From assembly GCA_963930655.1 (NCBI GenBank), contig OZ005606.1, positions 20,252,001 through 20,316,000 of the forward strand: a DNA stretch of 64,000 nt, written 5' to 3'. A program made the position numbers and the translations under genes. Below are positions 35,841 through 46,389 of this stretch, piece by piece. The stretch's first letter is position 1. The number at the start of each line of letters is the position of its first letter. Under the pieces are notes generated by a model, which was not told the origin of the DNA, made no database searches, and saw only the letters and a program-made list of their open reading frames with translations. The DNA is from Myrica gale. Lineage: Eukaryota > Streptophyta > Magnoliopsida > Fagales > Myricaceae.

Positions 35841-38800
35841 CCTAGTTTCTTTGCTGCCAATGATGGTCGATAGAAGTATGTACGCACTAGCTCGTCCTTG
35901 CTTTAATGGCAACAAGAGGCATGAAAAGACTGAGATATAGCATCTCCGTTTTAATTGGCTTCTCATCTTATAACGGTATGATAAGGACGAAATGGTAGCC
36001 AATGTCAGCTGGCCATGGAAAATGGAAAATCTTACTTAGCCCAATGGAAAGAAGAACCAAATCTTGGCGTGTACTTCTAACAAGTATCTTTCTGTAGGTG
36101 GTAGCTATCAGCATAATTAATTAAAGTTTGTGTTTTTCTGCTTAACCCTTTTCGTCGAGGAGAACAAAGTCACAAACTTCAGTGGCCTAATCTTGCAGTG
36201 CCCGTTTCAAGAGGGCAGAAGTACTGTGTTATACGGTTTAAAGTGCATGTACCAATCAATATAGTGCTCATTTAGTGGACAGCCTGGAGCAATTGGGACG
36301 TTGAGGGATATATATCTGGGCAGCTCAAATAATTGAAGAAAGACAATGCATGCTGTGTTAGTCTTAACTGACTTACAAGTACTCTACTTGCTTATGGAGA
36401 AAGGACCCCAATTAGAAAAAAGAAAAGACTAGGGAGCATTCTTCCTTCTCTTGTAAGATACGACTTTATGTACGTCTTGCTAGCTAGCAGAAAAAAAGAG
36501 AGAGAGATTAATAGATTTGTTCTTTCTTCTGGTTTAATTAGCTTCCTATTCACATGCACCAATATTTAATACTTTTTTCTTGGTTTTTAGAGCACTTATT
36601 AAAGTGTTAATTAATCATTATTTTTATATAACAATAATCCAACAAAAATATGCATCGCAGAATTCCTAAGGTCCATGTTGCTTTAATGTGCAGTTTATAT
36701 ATATTGCCACAAAGGGAAGAATATTGGATTCGTTGAAAAAATCAAAGAGGGTGACGTACGACTAAAGATAAAGTACGTACGTTGCCGGTTGCTTTCTGCC
36801 ATAATATCAGCGCCCTCAGATTTGAAAAGAAGTACATGAACCCATGCCGGGGCTTGGTGGGCTCGTAATAACATTTCAAGGCAATTACGTTACCCTACGG
36901 CTGTACTGCACGCAGTCTCCGTTAAATGTCCAATCGCTATATATAGCAGTTCAAGCAATAAATGTAGCTGTGGATTAAAAAAAAAACTAATGTAGCTGTG
37001 GGCAGCTCGAACTTTCCCGGGGTTTCAATGATTGATAGAGATGGAGCTGATCATATCATATATGAAAATATTACAAGATTCCCAACAACATGTTCAATCA
37101 AATAATCATATTCATCATCTTGATGAAAGGCTTGCAAATAAGGCATAAGTGTTTAAAGATTATAACTAGACGAAACTTAGTCCAAATGTACACGATTTTG
37201 ATTTTTGAATTTACATTTTTTACCCTTTCCTTGCCTCTAATTAGAGGGCTATAGTTTTGTCCATTCAAGACCATATATATGATATATATCTCCTTTCCAA
37301 GTTCTTTTGTTGCTGCAACATAAGAAGGAAGCAATGAGTGGCTTACCTATATATATATATATATATGCAGCCATGGCAAACCACGTAAGGAATTATTATT
37401 TTTATGTTGTAGCTAGCTAGGGGGCCGGGGTGTGGCTCTACGCCGAGTAACATGCTAATTAATTAATCAATTGGCGCACGGTATGGTCGAGAGTGGGGGA
37501 CTTGTAAGTTGTAAACCCATCATACTTAAGGTAACGACAAACCTATTTTTGACTTTATGGGATACAACAGATCATGCGTGCATGGCACATTTTGCCAAGG
37601 ACGGAATTAGGATTAGAACAAGAATTCGGAAATAGAGAACTTAGTAGAGTAGAATCGCACTCACCCTATGGATGTGCTATGTAGATAGGAAGAAGTTCTG
37701 GCAGAATCATTTAGTCCATGGCATGATCACACCAAGGAAAATAGCAGAACCTACGCAAAAAAACAAATTCTGAGAAGAACATATACATATATAAGAAAAA
37801 AATATGGCGGCAATATTATCCATATAATTTAATTCTTTAATTCAACAAATTAACAGCCAGCAATTATGTGGGAAAAAAAATCTGGGTAAGTGGGTAAGTT
37901 ATACATTAATATCAACAAAATATTACAAGCTATAGGACATGAGTAGAAGAGGGGTTAGCCAAATCCCCCAAAAGAAGTAGATCGAAGATATTGCAAAACT
38001 CTTGCAATACATCTTAATTACTATAATTAACACCCACATATACAGCAAATACTCTCAGGTGGTTAGCATTGATTGTGAATTGGCTAAGTGGTGCAAGCAA
38101 CTATATACGTGATCGATCATGGTCATGGTAATTATTTTGGCGGCAGAGGCAAAAACTAGTTAATTTTGAGAAAAAAAACTAGTTAATTATTATAATGGTA
38201 ACTAGTAGTCATGCATTCCATGATGAATTCATGGTTGTTACGGCATCCAATTAATAATACTAATAGTAGTAGTAACGGTGGCAATTAATATACAACAACG
38301 GAGCAACCAAGGTTGTGTTGGTAAGGAGAAAAATTGGTTATAAAAGGAAAACATATAACTAGATATATATTCTTGCACAATATTATTGACCTTCGTCAAA
38401 TTTGTATATACTTTTTATTTGGATGCTCAAAAAATGTAAGACACTTTTAATTAAAGCGTTGTTAATCCAAGTGAAAAAAGAAATTAAGATCAAAATTTTT
38501 GAATTAGAATGTTTAGTAAAATCTTATATCAAAATCTAGCTATGATCTAAATGCGAAAGAAGGATCTTTATACTTAATTGGGAAAGACTTTTATCAGCTT
38601 GTTCTAAGTGAATCTTCGATTGTCAAACTTTTTAGAAATTTGATGCACTGATTAGTTTACTAATTAGATCCTTTGAAACCTTGTAGAAGCTGTTTATATT
38701 AGTTTTTTTTTCTTAATATATATTACACGGCTCAAGCCACGCATGCTATTCATTGTTGTGTGTAATATTTTAGCCCTCAATTTTAATTTTTTTTGCCAGT

Positions 38801-39222
38801 CTTTAGAGTTAATTACCTGTTTCAAAAAGGATTTTCCGTCCAATATCAGCGTTACAACTGACAAAATATGCCTATGTGATTAACAAAAAATACGCCACCA
38901 CTAATTATCAGTTAGCATATGGATTCGTTCAAATCAGATCGCTTAATAATAACACGTTTTCCATTAGCAAAATTGCCTACATGCCTTATGTTGGGACGTG
39001 TCCAGAGGAAGGACTTTTTTTGAGATAATTAGAATTAACTCCATGGACTTTCAGGGGAAGAATTAAAATTGATGAACTAAATTGGAAAAAAGTTAAAATT
39101 AATTAAACCAATATTATACTGTCTTTACACCATTATAAGGACCGTACCCGTTTCTCTTTTATTTTATGCTCTTCAATAAGTTTCTGAAGTTTAAATCGTG
39201 TAGAATATTCACACCGTCTTAG
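35841..39222. other. Intergenic DNA without recognised genes
   Basis: 3.4 kb of AT-rich DNA. A short (TA)n lies near 37350-37366. 38885-39120 is the partner of the diverged repeat at 33660-33895. No protein domain, tRNA or element edge otherwise. Confidence 0.45.
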
Positions 39223-39421
39223 GCTGCGTTTGCATGTAAAATTTTCCCCAAAATTTTATCTCTCTCCTAATAAAATACTCCAATATAATCTCTCTCTCTT
39301 CCATAAAAAAATATAAAAAATTACAAAAACTATAAAATATTACCTCTCTCTTCACTTTTTCACTAAACCCAATACCAACACTAAACCCAATACCAAAAAT
39401 TTTACCACATAAACCCACCCT
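39223..39421. repeat. AAAATTTT-type palindromic MITE
   Basis: Starts GCTGCGTTTGCATGTAAAATTTT and ends AAAAATTTTACCACATAAACCCACCC, with a pyrimidine-rich core of the family type. Confidence 0.6.
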
Positions 39422-40215
39422 TAGTATATCAGTAGTACTGCTGGAAAAAGATCGACCACAACAAAAATCTAACCACTCCATGTATCAAATGCAGACACAT
39501 GTGAACAAAGAAGTAAACATCTTGGAATGTCTCCAGCGAAGCAGTATTCTCTCTAATTTATTTTCTAAATTGTATGATTTAATTCGAGGAAAGAAAGACA
39601 CGTGTATATTGTAATGTTGTAGCTAGGATCGATCTTTTCAAATGGTAGAGAAAATCTTCCTATGCTCCAAAGAAGAAGAAGAAATGTTCCATTTGAAAAC
39701 CATTTTAGCAAGACAAGGACCAGATAATACAAGACCCGCCAATAACCATGTACGTGGAGCTCTTTATTACGACAAACATATAGCCGTTCACCTCAGGCAT
39801 AAAGAAGGAAGAAAATCTCATCCCAATTAGCTTCACGTGACATATCCGTGTGCTGCTGGAAACAGTGGGTTCGAAGAAGTAATAATTTTAGATTGATTAT
39901 CAGAAGAAAGTTCCATCCACCGCAATTAATGTGACCAGCAACCTGTCATTTAAGATTTTCGGACGCTCTTACTTTAGACATTTAGGCCAAGCAAAGTGAT
40001 CATGAAAATAACCACAACAGTATATATATATGTTACAAGAAAGAACCATTGGTGTTTTTCTTCATCCCGAGGTCAACCAAAACAATGTTCTGAAGAGAAC
40101 AAGAAGGGAAAATCGAGTGTACGTTCCCTGAATTTCATGCAGTACAATAGTAGCTAGTCATGTACATGGAATGTTGGTGTAGAAGATGACAGAACCCGAA
40201 CAAGGAAGTTTAAGA
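39422..40215. other. Intergenic DNA
   Basis: No coding evidence beyond short chance frames; nothing recognised. Confidence 0.45.
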
Positions 40216-41560
40216 CCTAATATATTGACAACAGAACCTAGAAGGGGGGTTGAATAAGTTCTCCAAATTTTTGGTTCTTTTTATTTTACTGCTGCACAGT
40301 CTTACAAGATTTTCAGCAAACGGCTTCAAGGACACTACTACTAACAATATACAATGTGGAATTAACAATTCAATATGAACAAGATATTGCAAATTATTAA
40401 TACTTCAATATGTTTAAGATAATCTTTCTTAATTAAAGAAACATATAACTAACAATTGCAATATCATACAATCAACAATGAAATCACAATCAACCAATAT
40501 AACACCAAGAGTGGTGACGAAGAGAAAATCCACTTGAAAGAATTCTTTCAAGAGAAAAAAACTCTCCTGACTTGTAAGCCGGTTTAAGCGAATGCACTAG
40601 AAACTTCAAACTCGGTACACAGTGATCTATATCTATCAACTCTCCGTTGCTAGTCTAACACAACTTGTACCTTACCTGGAATACAACATTCAGCTCTGCA
40701 TTATGCAGGGAACGAGGAACTCCTCTTCCATTTGAAGTTCTTGATTCCAAAAACCAAACTCTACAGCCAAGCTATTCTTTCAACACACCCACGTGCAATC
40801 GGCTTCTTCACAACTGGAACACCCAGTCTTGGTAGATCTCCAGCAACCTCTGAAGATACCCTTATTTTATACAATAACTCTTGATGATTGACAACCAAAC
40901 CGAGATCCAATGGAGAAGAAAAAATCACTGGGTTTATTCTCAGTTTACACAGAACAAACTCTAGAAATAGTTGCAGAGAATATCTCACAAAAAGCTCTTA
41001 ATAGCTAGATCTCTCAAAAATTATTTCAAGTAACATTCTAGAGTTTGTTCACAACTGAAACACCCAACCGTGGTAGATCTCCAACAACCTCTAAAGATAC
41101 CCTTCTTTCATACAATAACTCTTGATGATTGACAACCAAACCGAGATCCAATGGAGACAAAAAAATCACTGGGTTTATTCTCAGTTTACACAGAACATAC
41201 TCTAGAAATAGTTGCAGAGAATATCTCACGAAAAGCTCTTCATAGCTAGATCTCTCAAAAATTATTTCATGTAAAATTCTAAATGAATGAAAGAAAATGA
41301 CTTTTATATTCTGAAAGGTCGAAGGGAAGATATTCATGACGTTTCAAGACTTCTTGAATCTTGGGCGCATATGTTAAAACCGTTGTAACAGAATTTCGTC
41401 AATCTTGATCAAACTGTAAGTAAAGTAAGATATATCATGAAGTAAACTAGGACATGTCATGAAGTATTTATGCTAACTAAAATACATCTACAAAACCAAT
41501 TGAGCAAAGTACTTCAATTAATACTGGAATCTTATCCCGAAAACTGACATGAAATAATGA
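40216..41560. repeat. LTR-like retroelement sequence upstream of PME
   Basis: Near 40228-40260 it reads 'acagaacctagaaggggggt' followed by tgaat. The sequence at 62585-62615 ('acaacccaagaggggggtga') has the same plan, and this phrase marks many plant copia-type LTR starts. No coding domain or second LTR was found. The limits are approximate; the region ends about 450 bases before the PME TATA box. Confidence 0.4.
40807..41288. repeat. 241-bp tandem duplication
   Basis: Two head-to-tail copies, 40807-41047 and 41048-41288, both beginning TTCACAACTG and containing 'ttgatgattgacaaccaaac'. They differ at about 20 positions. Confidence 0.92.
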
Positions 41561-42006
41561 ACTTGAGTCATTTGCGTGGAAATTTCGTTACTTTGTCCGT
41601 TTATAGTTGGCCTAATCCCAAAGGTAAAGCCACTACAAAGACCGATGACTCATTACTATTCAATCATCTCATATTATCTTCTTCACAATACTTGGTTATT
41701 GAAAAAAACAAAAAAACATATAGAAGTGAATCCCCTTCAGTACTATTGTGCAACAATTTAGTGGTCGGAATCAGTCCCTCGAACAATATTATCCAGGGTG
41801 GCATTCATAGACTTAACGTCCACATAATTAAATTTCTGATACCATCGAGATTCAAGACAAATAATAACCAACAAGATTCCTTTCACGTAAGCATCAAATG
41901 CGAAACTAATCTTCTACACCACCAAAACAAGCCCTATACTGGTTTCAAATATTCTACACCACCAACTAATTAAGTAATTCCCTAGCTACATTGCCAAGTT
42001 GTGGCC

Positions 42007-42014
42007 TATATATA
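42007..42014 (+). promoter_or_regulatory. TATA box of the PME gene
   Basis: TATATATA followed by GAGCG, 84 bases before the start codon. This is a normal plant distance for a 50-60-base leader. Confidence 0.6.
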
Positions 42015-42097
42015 GAGCGTCCCCTTGCTATGGATCTGTACAAGAATATTCAAGCTCTAGAAACTTGTTTCATGATCATCTAAAACTTCAGGCCTTC

Positions 42098-44099
42098 ATG
42101 GACAAGCTTGTGCTAACCTGCTCCAGTGCATTTCTTCTAGTACTACTCTTATTTCTAAGGTTTGTGCATGGTGCAAAAATGATTACATCATGCAGCCAAA
42201 CCCCATACCCAGAAGTATGCTATCACTTTATTAACACCAATCCTCTACCCTCCCAATTAGATGAAGCAGGCCGGCTCGAGTTCCATGAGTTAGTCGATAA
42301 GGTGGCCATTAACCAAGCGATCGAAGCCCACCGGCTTATCTCAGTCATGGACTTGAGCTCATTCAATGAGCAAGCCAAGTTGGCGTGGACTGATTGTTTG
42401 GAGCTCTACGAAGATACGGTGATCAAGCTTAACCGTTCCATGAGTTCTAACAATCCAACTGATGCATTGACGTGGATTAGTGCATCAATTGCCAATGAGC
42501 AGACATGTCAAAATAGTGTTATTGATTTCAGCCTGTCATCTCATGTACATTCCTTTCCAAATATGCTAAGAAACTTCTCGAATCTGCTTAGCAACACACT
42601 CGCAATAAAGAAGGCCGCGGCTTTATCATCAACGTCACCTACTTCCAAACAGTTTGGTGGCCGACGCTTGCTTTCTGATGGCTTCCCGACATGGGTTTAC
42701 GCTGCTGACAGAAGGCTTCTCCAGTCATCAGGGGCTGCACCAGAAGCTGAATTTGTGGTTTCCCAAGATGGTTCGGGAGATTACAGTACGATTTCCGAGG
42801 CCGTGGCTGCGTCAGCTAGTGGAACGAAGAAATTTATTATATACGTGAAAGCAGGAGTTTACAAGGAGAATGTTGAGATCAAGAAGCCAAATATAATGAT
42901 CATTGGGGATGGAATTGATGCTACGATTGTTACCGGTAACAGGAACGTTCGAGGTGGCTCAACGACTTTTAGATCAGCGACTTTCGGTAAGTTGTTCGAT
43001 TTGGAACTTGTCTACAAGATATCACTAATGACGTAGATGAATATTAACTTCCTTCTTATAGTGCTGCTAACAGGGAAAAGACTGTCAATTTTCGTTGATT
43101 TGGGATCTGATCCTTAGACCTTTGTCAATCAGGCATACGTTATATACATATACGTACAAATGTTTTTGGTCATACATCCACATTGTTTCTTGGGCTTCAA
43201 TCAGCGAGATAACCTGAACTAAACGCCAAAAGTGCATCCTCTGTTCTCATTATATAGTCAACGACACAGGACTAAAAACGAATTTTTCTGCAGCCATAGA
43301 GTACTGGGAAAGTAACTTGTGAAGTAAAAGAAATAACAGGAAAAAAACACAACTATTTATACATTTTCCGTACTCCTACTAGCTCATGTAAAATTTTCTA
43401 TTTTCAGCAATCTCCGGGGACCGCTTCATCGCTCGGGATATAACCTTCGAAAACACGGCCGGACCGCAGAATCACCAAGCCGTTGCACTCCGCGCAGGCG
43501 GGGACTTCTCAATTTTCTTCCGCTGCAGTTTCAAGGGCTACCAAGACACTTTATACGTATTCTCACAGCGCCAGTTCTACCGAGACTGTGACATTTACGG
43601 TACCCAAGACTTCATATTCGGGGATGCCGTGGCAGTGCTCCAAAACTGCAACATCTACGTGAGGAAACCTTCAAGTGGTCAGAAAAACACCGTCACGGCT
43701 CAATCAAGAACGGACCCTAATGAAAATACCGGCATAATTGTCCAGAATTCACGTGTCACCGCTGCGAGTGATTTGAGGCCGGTACAGGCCTCTTTTGAGA
43801 CTTATCTCGGGCGGCCATGGAAAAAGTACTCCAGGACGGTATTCATGAAGAATAATATAGACAGCTTGATAAACACTGCAGGTTGGCTTCCGTGGAGTGG
43901 AAGCTTTGCATTAAGTACGCTATACTATGGGGAATATATGAATACGGGGAGTGGTGCTAATACTGCAGGGAGGGTCAAATGGCCAGGATATCACGTTATA
44001 ACGAGCTCGGAGGAGGCTGCACGTTTCACTGTTGGGAATTTTTTAGCCGGAGATTCGTGGATTCCGGGCACTGGGGTGCCATTTTCTGGTGGTCTTTGA
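42098..44099 (+). CDS. Type I pectin methylesterase (PMEI-like pro-region plus PME domain)
   Basis: Removes methyl esters from homogalacturonan in the wall. Exon 1 is 42098-42986, intron 42987-43407 (GTAAGT...TTTCAG), exon 2 43408-44099; 526 residues, a usual type I length. A signal peptide of about 25 residues is followed by a PMEI-like pro-region (SCSQTPYPEVCYHF, then AWTDCLELYEDTV). Two RRLL processing motifs at about 189-192 and 205-208 are where subtilases normally cut. The catalytic domain starts at EFVVSQDGSGDYSTI. It has Gln320 (QAVAL), Gln342-Asp343 in GYQDTLY, Asp364 in DFIFG and Arg432 in GRPW, so all expected active-site residues are present. FIFGDA has Asp where FIFGNA is commoner, a variant I believe occurs in active PMEs. 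The ATG at 42098 is the first in frame and starts the signal peptide. Apparently intact. Confidence 0.95.
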
Positions 44100-44739
44100 T
44101 ATTCCAGTATTATTAGTAGTACTTCCTCCACTCTAAAACAGATCATGGGCCCTCTTATCTAATGGAGGGGGTACGTATAAATCACGAGTTTTCATTTTCT
44201 GGGAAACAATATAGTGGGTGTCTGTATCAAGATTAATTTGTCAACAGGATGGTGATTAGAATTAAGTGGCGAAATTTCCATGCAATTTATGCGCTGGGTC
44301 CTGTTTTCTGGACGGTATATATAGTACAGGATCATGTACGTTGTGGTAAAATTGTCGAGCCAATAAAGATAAGGAAATTGTTGGCCTCCTAGTGTTTATG
44401 TGCGTACCAAGAAAATTGTATAATAGTATATGATTCGGAGTCTTTTCTGGATTTAGTTGATTATTGGTGTTGATATAGAGGTTAAATTAAGGGTAAATTG
44501 CTCCGTATGTCCTTTGGGTATGACGCTTTCCCAATTTCGTTCTCAGGGTATGTTTATCACTACACAAGGTCCTGAGGTTTGACTCTATTCCCAGAAGAGT
44601 CTTGTCGTCAACTAAAAAAATACGGACACGTGGAAATTGACTTTTCGATTAAAAAAATACCGCACAATCGATATGTGACACGTACCGTAAAATAAAAAAT
44701 TAATATAAAATTAATAAAAAATTATATTTAAAAAAAAGA
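44100..44739. other. PME 3' region and intergenic DNA
   Basis: Contains the PME 3' UTR. 44500-44640 carries dispersed-repeat phrases like 8150-8290. No other gene seen. Confidence 0.45.
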
Positions 44740-44970
44740 GGAAGGATCGGAGACTGGGCGGCCAGCGGGGGAAGAGGAATCCCTCCTCCACCCCGGGCGC
44801 GGCTTTGGGACCTCCCCCGCCCCGAGCGTGCCCAGTGAAATGGGATGGGAGAGGGCCCCAGCCGTCCCAGACCACCGCCTGGTGGAGGAGGGCTCCCTCC
44901 GCTGGCCGCCCATTCCTCTTCCACAGGGTAGTGTTATGGGGGAGGTCCCCCAGCCGCGCCCGGGGTGGGT
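44740..44970. repeat. GC-rich island with large inverted repeats
   Basis: CACCCCGGGCGCGGCT with following CCTCCCCC (44790-44820) is matched inverted by GGGGGAGG and AGCCGCGCCCGGGGTG (44940-44966). GGGCGGCCAGCG (44757-44768) is matched by CGCTGGCCGCCC (44899-44910). The overlapping proline/glycine-rich frames are compositional. It may be the inner part of the CACTA element ending at 45171. Confidence 0.75.
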
Positions 44971-44975
44971 ACCAA

Positions 44976-45171
44976 ATTTTTAGCAGCGTTTTTGGCTAAA
45001 ACGCTTCTAATGACCCCCGCTAAAGGTACAACCTTTAGCGGCGTATTGCAAAAAACAGTGACTGCCGCTATAAAGACCACTTTTAGGGGCGTTTAAAAAA
45101 AAAACCCGCTAAAAATACTCTTTTAGCGGCGTTTTTAGCGACTGCCGCTATAAACTTGTTTTTTTGTAGTG
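44976..45171. mobile_element. CACTA transposon 3' end
   Basis: Ends TTTTTTTGTAGTG; read inverted this is CACTACAAAAAAACAAG, a textbook CACTA terminus. The last 200 bases hold repeated TTTAGCGGCGT and CCGCTA words in both orientations, the subterminal pattern of these elements. The left terminus was not found, so the element is truncated or rearranged. Confidence 0.7.
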
Positions 45172-45606
45172 TTGCATATTGAAAAGCTCTCATATATAAA
45201 TGTAATTAGTTTAAATTTTGAGATACTAATAAATTTTAAAATAGGATAAGAAGCTTTCAATAAATGAGTAAATTCAATTAGTACCTTTTAGTGTTCCATA
45301 TTATATTTTGGGATATTAATATGAAAAAAGAAAAGAATCTCATCCATCTGGACCCTATAGAATATAAGTGAGCGGTTCCTCTTTTGTCAGAAAGGATGGT
45401 CTGTGCTGCCGTGACTGTCTGACAGAGTAAACGGGGAATAGCGACTTAAAGTGGAGAAAGTTGTCATGTAGTTGGTGTTGGACTCCGTTCTTCCGATGGT
45501 ACAGATAAAGATGCTGCGCTCAGGTCAATTTGTCAATTAAGCGGAAAAGATTGAGAAAACGCTGAAGTAAACTAGTGTAATTGTATGAGCCATAAATTAT
45601 TCCATT

Positions 45607-45800
45607 AGGTGATGGCTCAATGATTATAAAGACAGACTTTTATGTCCATATTCAGTGGATGAGCTTAAGTTCGAATCATACTGCCTACAAACAAATTTGT
45701 GACTTAACTAATTATATTCAGGTGGTTGTGAGACTCTAGGGTAAAGTATCCGGAGTTTAGAATTGCGTAGCCGCCCTATTAATACATTTTATAGTTATTT
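45607..45800 (+). repeat. Possible tRNA-derived SINE
   Basis: GATGGCTCAATGATT (box A-like, 45611) and AAGTTCGAATCAT (box B-like, about 45668) have spacing close to a pol III promoter. Downstream text ('actgcctac', then 'gtgacttaactaatt') matches a layout I recall from plant SINEs. No target duplication established. Confidence 0.45.
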
Positions 45801-46377
45801 TATAAGGTGCAATGGATTTCTCTCGCTACCGGCAGAAAAATACAGTCCATTATAGATAAATGCACTGAAAGCTCATCCGTGTGTCATTTTGTTATAAACA
45901 ACTAAATAGAAAGCTTAGAAAAAAACAAAAAAAAAAACTATCTTTTCTTTTCCATACTTAGTAGTAAAGGCAGTCTGTCATGGCAAGGAAGCAGAAAAAC
46001 AGTAAAAAAAAAAAAGGAAAACAACTCACAAGACAGATAATGAAAGTCTATTACACTTCAAAATGTGGGCAAACTGGGCTAACAAAGCAGACAAAAATAA
46101 TAGATTAGATGAATTGAAAGAGACTACAGTTCATGAATTGAAGACAGAAGCTTAGATTAGAGAAAAATAATAGATGCACATCTACAACGCAAAAAACAAT
46201 GCCAAAAAGTTGTGTAAAGAGTTTCCGGCAAATGTATAAGTATTGCAATGTCAACAAAGCAAACAATACCAGAGTTACCTCCAAAGCCTGAGCACTGGAT
46301 GTGCAGTATCCTTAGGGCGAGCAGACCTTTCCTTGACATGACAATACAACCCTTGAAAATGCATCGAGGGCCTGAAG
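45801..46377. other. Flank of the nested hAT elements; possible worn host transcript
   Basis: On the minus strand 46300-46385 is open and is followed by a GTAACT...TTGTAG intron-like segment. No protein family is recognised. The last part borders the 8-bp duplication ATTGCTGG (46378-46385). Confidence 0.3.
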
Positions 46378-46389
46378 ATTGCTGGCAGG

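Noticed and set aside
41557..41973. 138-codon frame just upstream of PME
   Set aside because: No domain or signal. It lies in the PME promoter region and ends before the TATA box.
44560..44590. CACTACACAAG as the left end of the CACTA ending at 45171
   Set aside because: Only the first few bases fit, no subterminal repeats follow, and the surrounding text is a dispersed repeat seen elsewhere.
44700..44999. Three overlapping Gly/Pro/Arg-rich frames
   Set aside because: Caused by the GC-rich inverted-repeat island.
45611..45680. A functional tRNA gene
   Set aside because: No acceptor stem or anticodon arm can be folded; better explained as a SINE head.
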